Of a DNA stretch of 64,000 nt, positions 58,825 through 64,000 are shown piece after piece; position 1 is the first letter of the stretch, and the number at the start of each line of letters is the position of its first letter. The notes under the pieces are model-generated. The model was not told where the DNA came from. It made no database searches and worked only from the letters and a program-made list of their open reading frames with translations. The position numbers were made by a program, and so were the translations under genes. Origin of the DNA: Salinimicrobium gaetbulicola (GTDB lineage Bacteria; Bacteroidota; Bacteroidia; Flavobacteriales; Flavobacteriaceae); the NCBI RefSeq assembly GCF_042676025.1, contig NZ_JBHTJP010000035.1, forward strand, positions 1 to 64,000, in the 5' to 3' direction.

Positions 58825-60891
58825 ATGAACAGAATACCTAAGGCATTTTTGTTTTCTATGATCGCGGCGGTGTTGTCCACGGGATGTAAGAACGACAAGG
58901 AAACCGTTAAAACCGAAGAAAGCAGGGGAATCAACCTTGCCAATATGGATACCACTGTAACTGCCCGCGAAGACTTTTTCCGTTTTGTGAACGGAAGATG
59001 GCTGGACACGAACGAAATCCCGGCTGACAAGACCGTATGGGGCAGTTTCCACGAGCTAAGAAAACAAACCGATACCGATGCGCTGGCTTTATTAGAATCG
59101 GCAGCCGAAAATGATAACCTGGAGCCGGGTTCTGATCAGGCCAAAGCTGTTTTCCTGTACAAGACCATCATGGACACAGTGAGTAGAAATGAGCAGGGAA
59201 TCAAACCTATCGAACCTTACCTCGCGAAGATCGAGGCCATTCAGAATAAAGCCGATCTTCAAAATTTCCTTACTGAAATGCATAAATATGGCGGTGCCGG
59301 ATTTTTCAATTTTGGAGTAGGTGCAGACGCCAAGAATTCCAACATGAACGCGGCCTACCTTTACCCGGGAAGCCTGGGACTGCCAGACCGTGATTACTAC
59401 ATAGGTACAGATCCCGATTCCAAAGAAAAAAGGGAACTTTACAAGGCACACATTACCCGTATGCTTCAGTACCTTGGAATTTCTGAGCAGGAAGCCGACT
59501 TAAGCGCTAAAAAGATCCTGGCTTTCGAAACCGCTTTGGCAACACCAAGACTGGATAAAGTTGACCGTCGCGATGCGAGGAAGACGTATAATCCAATGAC
59601 AGTTTCAGAATTACAGAATACCACTCCGGCCATTAAGTGGGAAAAATTCTTTAACGAGATAGGTGCTGAAAAGGTAGATACTGTGATCGTGCGTCAGCCA
59701 AAATACATGGAAGCTTTGCAGAACGTTTTGGCAGCCAATGACGTGGAAGAATGGAAAGAATACCTGAGATGGACGCTTTTCAATGATGCTTCTTCCATGC
59801 TTACTACAGAGATCGAAACGGCCAACTGGGAATTTTATGAAAAGACCCTGAGAGGAGCCAAGGAGCAGTTGCCACGCAACGAGAGAGCCCTGGCTACCAT
59901 CAACCGTGCTGTAGGTGAGGCCCTGGGTAAATTGTATGTAGAACAGCACTTCCCTGCCGAAGCTAAAGAAAAGGCAGAGGAGATGATCCAGAATGTTATC
60001 AAAGCCTTTGAAACCAGAATTGACAACCTAAGCTGGATGAGCGACAGCACCAAGGTGAAGGCCAAACAAAAACTGAACACTACCGTGATCAAAGTAGGTT
60101 ATCCAGATGAATGGAAAGATTACAGCAGCCTGGAGATAACTGGTCCTGCCGAAGGCGGATCTTACTTCCAGAATATGCTGAATGCCGCCAGATGGAACGT
60201 GGAGGATGATATGTCAAAACTGGGTGAGCCGGTTGACAAGACCGAATGGTTCATGGCACCACAGATCGTGAACGCCTACTACAACCCAAGTTACAACGAG
60301 ATCGTGTTTCCGGCAGCAATTTTACAGCCGCCATTCTACGATTACAAGGCAGATGCCGCGGTGAATTACGGAGGAATTGGAGCCGTAATTGGGCACGAGA
60401 TCTCTCACGGGTTCGATGACAGCGGTTCCCGTTTTGATTCTGAAGGAAACCTGAACAACTGGTGGACCGAAAAAGACCTCGAGCAGTTCGAGACCTTAGG
60501 CGGAAAACTGGCAGACCAGTACAGCGCTATCGAAGTATTGGACAGCGTATATATCAACGGAAAATTCACCCTGGGTGAGAACATCGGAGACCTTGGTGGA
60601 GTGAATGCCGCGTATGACGGACTTCAGATTCACCTAAAGGAACACGGAAACCCCGGCAAGATCGACGGGTTCACGCCAGAACAGCGTTTCTTCCTTTCCT
60701 GGGCAACCGTGTGGAGAACCAAGATGCGTGAGGAAGCTTTGAGAAACAGGATCAAGACAGATCCTCACTCTCCGGGTCAATACCGTGCTTACGTACCATT
60801 ACAGAACATCGATGCTTTTTATGAAGCTTTCGATATTCAGGAAGGCGACCCAATGTATTTGAAGCCTGAGAACCGCGTGAAGATCTGGTAA
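58825..60891 (+). CDS. M13 family (neprilysin-like) zinc metallopeptidase, lipoprotein
   Basis: A 688-residue peptidase with a lipoprotein signal (MNRIPKAFLFSMIAAVLSTGCKND, Cys21). The N-terminal M13 domain (about 40-425) is followed by the catalytic domain with 'NAYYNPSYNEIVFPAAILQPPF', the zinc motif 'GHEISHGFDDSG' (His524, Glu525, His528) and the third ligand Glu585 in 'GENIGDLGGVNAAYDG'. It ends with the typical 'PENRVKIW'. It would cleave oligopeptides at the amino side of hydrophobic residues in the periplasm or at the cell surface. All catalytic residues are present. The last 23 coding bases recur at 62519. Confidence 0.95.
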   Translation: MNRIPKAFLFSMIAAVLSTGCKNDKETVKTEESRGINLANMDTTVTAREDFFRFVNGRWLDTNEIPADKTVWGSFHELRKQTDTDALALLESAAENDNLEPGSDQAKAVFLYKTIMDTVSRNEQGIKPIEPYLAKIEAIQNKADLQNFLTEMHKYGGAGFFNFGVGADAKNSNMNAAYLYPGSLGLPDRDYYIGTDPDSKEKRELYKAHITRMLQYLGISEQEADLSAKKILAFETALATPRLDKVDRRDARKTYNPMTVSELQNTTPAIKWEKFFNEIGAEKVDTVIVRQPKYMEALQNVLAANDVEEWKEYLRWTLFNDASSMLTTEIETANWEFYEKTLRGAKEQLPRNERALATINRAVGEALGKLYVEQHFPAEAKEKAEEMIQNVIKAFETRIDNLSWMSDSTKVKAKQKLNTTVIKVGYPDEWKDYSSLEITGPAEGGSYFQNMLNAARWNVEDDMSKLGEPVDKTEWFMAPQIVNAYYNPSYNEIVFPAAILQPPFYDYKADAAVNYGGIGAVIGHEISHGFDDSGSRFDSEGNLNNWWTEKDLEQFETLGGKLADQYSAIEVLDSVYINGKFTLGENIGDLGGVNAAYDGLQIHLKEHGNPGKIDGFTPEQRFFLSWATVWRTKMREEALRNRIKTDPHSPGQYRAYVPLQNIDAFYEAFDIQEGDPMYLKPENRVKIW

Positions 60892-60892
60892 T
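60869..60892 (+). repeat. 24-bp direct repeat, copy 1 (3' end of the M13 gene)
   Basis: Begins AGAACCGCGTGAAGATCTGG and continues to the stop codon plus one base. Identical to 62519-62542. Confidence 0.9.
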
Positions 60893-61195
60893 CTTCTTCT
60901 GAAAAAAGATAATTAAAAGCCTCTTCTTAGGAAGGGGCTTTTTTTATTCTCCTGTAAGACATAAATTCCACTGTTTTCAAATCGGCAGAATTTCCCCGAC
61001 CCCCATTGGATGTAATTTTTATAGCCCGAACCCAATATTTTACGCCCTAAAACATTAAATTAGAGTAGCTTAATCCAGTTTTCCCCTTCTGATTATTCCG
61101 GTAATTATTCCCCCGCAGTCCCTCACGGCAAAACCAGATCCCCCAATTTTACTTAGCCCTCGTATTAGCGATCATAATGAAATACTCATACTATC
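60892..61195. other. Intergenic region downstream of the M13 gene
   Basis: About 300 bases with a terminator at its left end (60915-60942) and nothing else recognisable. It is AT-rich in its middle and belongs to the segment bracketed by the 24-bp repeat. Confidence 0.5.
60915..60942 (+). terminator. Terminator of the M13 peptidase gene
   Basis: AAAAGCCTCTTC pairs with GAAGGGGCTTTT (one G-U) around TTAG, with a further T run. Confidence 0.85.
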
Positions 61196-62482
61196 ATGAT
61201 TCCTTATTTCAGAAAGATTCGAAAGAAACTCGCAGAAAACAACAGGCCTATGAAATACATGCGATATGCCATAGGAGAAATAATACTCGTGGTGATAGGG
61301 ATTTTGATCGCGATCCAGATCAATAACTGGAACCAGGAAAGGATCCAAAGCGAAGAATTAGACGGGTTGCTGCAAAGTGTGGCGAACGGGGTGAATTCAG
61401 ATGTCAGGACTTTGAACCTGCTGTTGATCGCCCGGGAAAATATAGCCATCATGGCCGACTCCATTTACAGGACCCACATCGCTCCCGACAAACCACCCGC
61501 AAATGCCGTTGAAGCCGCGTATATTTCCTATGCGTTCAACGACATAAACAGCGCTATTTATTTTAACCCCAATACCAGTGCTTTCCAGGCCTTAAAGAAC
61601 TCTACCTATATTGGAAAGCTTCAGGGTACAGACCTGGCATTGTTGATCAATACGTACTATAGCAATGCCGAAAAGCTTCGTGGTATTGAAGAGGAAATTA
61701 ACCAGAACACCCGGAACCTGGTCCAGGATTGGGAAGCTGACTTCACAAAGCAGGATATAGCGCTCTTTTACCGTCCCTTCCCTGCCTATGATCAATCCCC
61801 TGCTGTCAGGACCCGTTTTTATGAGATCCTGAAAGATGATCAGTCCATCAATCTTCTAAGGAACTCAACTTATGAAGCTGCATTGGTGGGATTTTATGAG
61901 GAACAAATACTCCTGGGTAACAAGCTCATACAAATGATCAAGAATTCAAAGGAAACCTTTGACGAGCAGACCAAACTTGAATTCAGCGGGATCTTATTCT
62001 CTTTTGGCGACGCAGACCTGGTGAGCCTGCTTATCAATGGTCAGGTGCCAACAGAGTTCAATATAAATTATGCTGCCTCCAGCAATCCTACAGGCCTTCT
62101 CTCTTTGGAAAACGATTACATGGTGATCGAATACCCGAGCGATACGTATACCTGGGGGGCTCCTTATTTCAGGGTAAATGCCCTTAAAGGAAGGGTACAT
62201 GAAATGGATTTCTCGCCCTATGACAAATTATTGATCGAGATGAAGGGGGCAACCGGCGGGGAGGAATTTGAGGTTACCATGAAAGATAAAAAGGACCCGC
62301 CCGATGGTTCAGAAGCCCGGGTAAGAATGCAGGTGACCGACGAATGGAAGGTCTATGAAATTGACACCGCTGAATTCACTACTGCCGACATGAAAACCAT
62401 AGAGGTCCCGCTCGCGTTCGTTTTTCAGGGCCCCGAAGGACAAACGATCCACGTAAGATCTGTGCGGTTTAAAAAAGGCTGA
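61196..62482 (+). CDS. DUF6090-type membrane-anchored protein with C-terminal sandwich-like domain
   Basis: A 428-residue protein. The start 'MIPYFRKIRKKLAENNRPMKYMRYAIGEIILVVIGILIAIQINNWNQERI' (basic segment, one membrane helix, INNWN) is the hallmark of the DUF6090 family common in Flavobacteriaceae. A helical domain follows (about 50-275). The C-terminal part (about 285-428: 'NDYMVIEYPSDTYTWGAPYFRV', 'FSPYDKLLIEMKGATGGEEFEVTMKD', 'VHVRSVRFKKG'-like end) looks like a beta-sandwich ligand-binding domain and recalls the CIA30 protein encoded just downstream. The gene lies between two copies of a 24-bp repeat. Confidence 0.8.
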   Translation: MIPYFRKIRKKLAENNRPMKYMRYAIGEIILVVIGILIAIQINNWNQERIQSEELDGLLQSVANGVNSDVRTLNLLLIARENIAIMADSIYRTHIAPDKPPANAVEAAYISYAFNDINSAIYFNPNTSAFQALKNSTYIGKLQGTDLALLINTYYSNAEKLRGIEEEINQNTRNLVQDWEADFTKQDIALFYRPFPAYDQSPAVRTRFYEILKDDQSINLLRNSTYEAALVGFYEEQILLGNKLIQMIKNSKETFDEQTKLEFSGILFSFGDADLVSLLINGQVPTEFNINYAASSNPTGLLSLENDYMVIEYPSDTYTWGAPYFRVNALKGRVHEMDFSPYDKLLIEMKGATGGEEFEVTMKDKKDPPDGSEARVRMQVTDEWKVYEIDTAEFTTADMKTIEVPLAFVFQGPEGQTIHVRSVRFKKG

Positions 62483-62518
62483 TTCATAGCTGCAAGTGAG
62501 ACCTTAGACATGAGGCCA

Positions 62519-62542
62519 AGAACCGCGTGAAGATCTGGTAAT
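62519..62542 (+). repeat. 24-bp direct repeat, copy 2
   Basis: Exact copy of the end of the M13 peptidase gene (encoding NRVKIW and stop) without any peptidase gene in front of it; a stop codon in the same frame lies at 62497-62499. It marks a duplication, insertion or deletion scar. Confidence 0.9.
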
Positions 62543-62553
62543 TTAAATGAAAT

Positions 62554-62580
62554 TGTCATTCCGACGCAGGAGGAATCTCA
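62554..62580. repeat. REP-like interspersed palindrome
   Basis: TGTCATTCCGACGCAGGAGGAATCTCA is of the GTCATTCC...GGAATCTC kind, where GATTCC/GGAATC-type arms flank a short GC-rich centre. Such short repeats are scattered through many Bacteroidota genomes. Only one copy is visible here. Confidence 0.6.
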
Positions 62581-62588
62581 CTGAACCA

Positions 62589-63122
62589 TTATCTAAGTTC
62601 GATCTTATCGAGAAAGAGTTTGAATTTCTCCTTCTTCTTGTTCCCTATCAGGATGGCGATCTCTTCAAAATGCGCTGCGGAAAAATTCGGTTGCTCCAGT
62701 CTTCTTCCCCTAAAGGAGGGATACATGTCTTTCAGCGGGATCTCTATCTCCTGCCATTCTCCCGAAGTCTGAAAAGAAGCGACATACGAATAGGCATCTG
62801 CGGCATCGGCTTTAAGCCTGAACTGGTATTTTTTGCCGTCCCCTTTTAGCCTGAGCACGACCTTCGTGTGATCGTTCACCTCAATTTTACCCGACCTGTA
62901 ACGCACCGAGGAGAAACCCCCGTTGTTCTCCAGGGAGATCTCCCCTTCGAAAACCCCGTGCCCGTCCTCATTTAAGCTGAAGTTGCCTAAGGAACGTCCT
63001 CCCATCACTATATCATCCACGACCACCCATTTCTGAAGGTCTGAACCTTTGGTAAAATCAAATATGAGCTGCGATGTCATGGAAGAAAAAAAGATCATTA
63101 AGATTAAGACTGGTACCATCAC
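62589..63122 (-). CDS. CIA30 family protein
   Basis: A 177-residue protein with an N-terminal hydrophobic signal (about residues 1-17) and a CIA30/galactose-binding-like beta-sandwich: 'FDFTKGSDLQKWVVVDDIVMGGRSLGNFSLNEDGHGVFEGEISLENNGGFSSVRYR' holds the family hallmark 'DxVMGGxS' and 'LENNGGFSSVR'. Eukaryotic relatives (NDUFAF1) assist complex I assembly; bacterial ones are uncharacterised, and the signal here suggests the periplasm. Start could be either of the first two ATG codons. Convergent with the preceding gene across the REP-like repeat. Confidence 0.88.
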   Translation of the reverse strand: MMVPVLILMIFFSSMTSQLIFDFTKGSDLQKWVVVDDIVMGGRSLGNFSLNEDGHGVFEGEISLENNGGFSSVRYRSGKIEVNDHTKVVLRLKGDGKKYQFRLKADAADAYSYVASFQTSGEWQEIEIPLKDMYPSFRGRRLEQPNFSAAHFEEIAILIGNKKKEKFKLFLDKIELR

Positions 63123-63322
63123 CCGTTTTTTAAGACTCCCTAATTTACCAATTAATTATCAGGGTTTTAACCAGATCACAAGTAAAAAACTCCAAAAAGA
63201 GCTTTTTTTATGGATTTCCGTAAAACTGTTAAAAAATTAACGTTAACTTAGACTGATTATTTTAATTTGAAATTCCCTACCGAAAGATTTTTCTAATAAA
63301 ATCAACCTTTAAAAATAACTAT

Positions 63323-63475
63323 ATGGAATTTATTGTAGGAATTATCGTGATGGTAGTATTCGTATTCGTGATAAGGCTTTTCGGAGCTTGGATGTTACGA
63401 ATTGATGAAATAATAACCAATCAAAAAGAAATTTTAGTTGAATTAAGAAAAGGGAATAAAGTTGATAATATATAA
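63323..63475 (+). CDS. Small membrane protein, 50 residues
   Basis: Frame MEFIVGIIVMVVFVFVIRLFGAWMLRIDEIITNQ and on to a charged end (LRKGNKVDNI). One membrane helix (about residues 3-23) is followed by an amphipathic helix. The frame fills the space neatly and stops 6 bases before the next small gene. Likely real, function unknown. Confidence 0.6.
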   Translation: MEFIVGIIVMVVFVFVIRLFGAWMLRIDEIITNQKEILVELRKGNKVDNI

Positions 63476-63481
63476 AATATC

Positions 63482-63628
63482 ATGGCAGTAAAGCACATAC
63501 CCACAGGAGAAGTTCACAAAGGATCCAAAGGTGGAACCACCGGATGTGGATTCAATACAAATGAACAATCAAATCATTGGACAAACACGGGAGAGAAAAT
63601 TACCTGTGCGAAAAATGGTTGTAATTGA
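63482..63628 (+). CDS. Small Cys-containing protein, 48 residues
   Basis: Frame starting MAVKHIPTGEVHKGSKGGTT, then CGFNTNEQSNHW and ending ITCAKNGCN. It has three cysteines (about residues 22, 42 and 47) and several Gly, Asn, His and Trp residues, with no hydrophobic helix. The pattern Cys-Gly-x-Asn...His-Trp...Ile-Thr-Cys-x-x-x-Gly-Cys looks like a small zinc-binding or disulphide-rich module; I recall similar short hypothetical proteins in other Bacteroidota but cannot name a family. It follows the 50-residue membrane protein by 6 bases, so the two probably form one operon. Confidence 0.6.
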   Translation: MAVKHIPTGEVHKGSKGGTTGCGFNTNEQSNHWTNTGEKITCAKNGCN

Positions 63629-63869
63629 TAAAATCTGTGAACCTTTTTTAAATTAAGCTATTCATCAACCAGGAAGAACCCCTGATATACTAAAAAGGAC
63701 TTTTTTGGAGATTTTTTTATGGTATCCCGCAAATTTTGTAGGAATTTTCATTTCAATTTACGAGCCGCGCTTTTCTTCCCCTCACCTGTACGGCCATATA
63801 AGTTTGAAAAATCGGGTTTCTAAGCTCTGATATTTCAGAACATTCAAGGAGTTTGAAAAATTTTAAAGC

Positions 63870-64000
63870 ATGTCAGAAGAGATCAAGATCAAAGGTTGGG
63901 TAAGGATCCTGTTAATTATTATCCCGTATATTTTTATCGTCGGCATTTTACAATTCATAGCCATAAGCCTGGCGGGTTCTGATTTCATTGATTTAAATAT
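63870..64000 (+). CDS. N-terminus of a membrane protein, cut by the window end
   Basis: The frame starts MSEEIKIKGWVRILLIIIPYIFIVGILQF and stays open to the last base (43 residues visible, first membrane helix about residues 10-33). The opening with 'GWVRILLIIIPY' recalls the N-terminus of CPBP-family intramembrane proteases (type II CAAX-like) in Flavobacteriaceae; without the catalytic EExxxR this is a guess. Confidence 0.6.
   Translation, partial: MSEEIKIKGWVRILLIIIPYIFIVGILQFIAISLAGSDFIDLN

Overview
The window is chromosomal DNA from a member of the Bacteroidota, almost certainly a marine-type Flavobacteriaceae of the Gramella/Christiangramella kind. The reasons are: start codons preceded by A-rich stretches instead of Shine-Dalgarno sequences, promoters of the Bacteroidota form TTTG-N19-TAnnTTTG (clearest upstream of rplM), SusD-era style lipoproteins with short 'SC' lipoboxes, a DUF5916 protein, a PorT-like barrel, an epimerase-type L-threonine dehydrogenase and a DUF6090-type membrane protein. 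Genus is an inference from overall impression only.

Region 1 (1-5.3 kb) is the accessory part and the main discovery. Eight small, AT-rich, mostly unknown genes all point the same way and are separated by near-identical 131-134 bp elements. Each element has the architecture of an integron attC site: an outer R''-like box ending in AAC, a 4-base spacer, an inner box (GTTAACGAGC...GCGG), an AT-rich centre, the complementary inner box (CCGC...GCGTTAAC), a 7-base spacer, and an outer R' box starting GTT. In several cassettes the first bases are the reverse complement of the last bases, as integron chemistry predicts. I read this as the distal end of a sedentary chromosomal integron (or an integrase-less attC cluster). 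Any integrase would lie to the left, outside the window. Two of the eight sites are half-sites, where cassettes appear to have fused.

Region 2 (5.3-16.4 kb) holds a membrane glycosyltransferase, several small lipoproteins, a YegP-like protein, a thioredoxin fold lacking its cysteines, a membrane metallophosphoesterase, DNA polymerase I (with a decayed proofreading ExoI motif) and a large DUF5916 outer-membrane-type protein.

Region 3 (16.4-27.7 kb) is a core translation block: rplM-rpsI, rpsB, tsf, pyrH-frr, followed by an RND/MMPL-type exporter, asnS, rpoN and a membrane protein. Region 4 (27.7-34.1 kb, minus strand) carries a PorT-like barrel, an exbB-X-exbD-exbD proton-motor operon, tRNA-Ser(GGA), and an ansA-acyltransferase-tatD series. 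Region 5 (34.1-40.6 kb) has a retropepsin-like protein, a 36-residue membrane peptide, the 2-oxoglutarate dehydrogenase pair odhB/odhA, a small barrel protein and a polyprenyl synthase.

Region 6 (40.6-47.4 kb) is a compact tetR-tolC-hlyD-acrB efflux operon. Region 7 (47.4-54.9 kb) holds proA-proB, aspS, a ClC channel with CBS domains, a small membrane protein, a cold-shock protein and the L-threonine dehydrogenase. Region 8 (54.9-64 kb) is again more accessory: a lipoprotein, a RES-Xre toxin-antitoxin pair with a nested palindromic operator, a carboxypeptidase-regulatory-domain protein, a SnoaL-like protein, an M13 metallopeptidase, a DUF6090-type gene bracketed by a 24-bp direct repeat of the peptidase's 3' end, a CIA30 protein, two overlooked small genes (50 and 48 residues) and the start of a membrane protein cut by the window edge.
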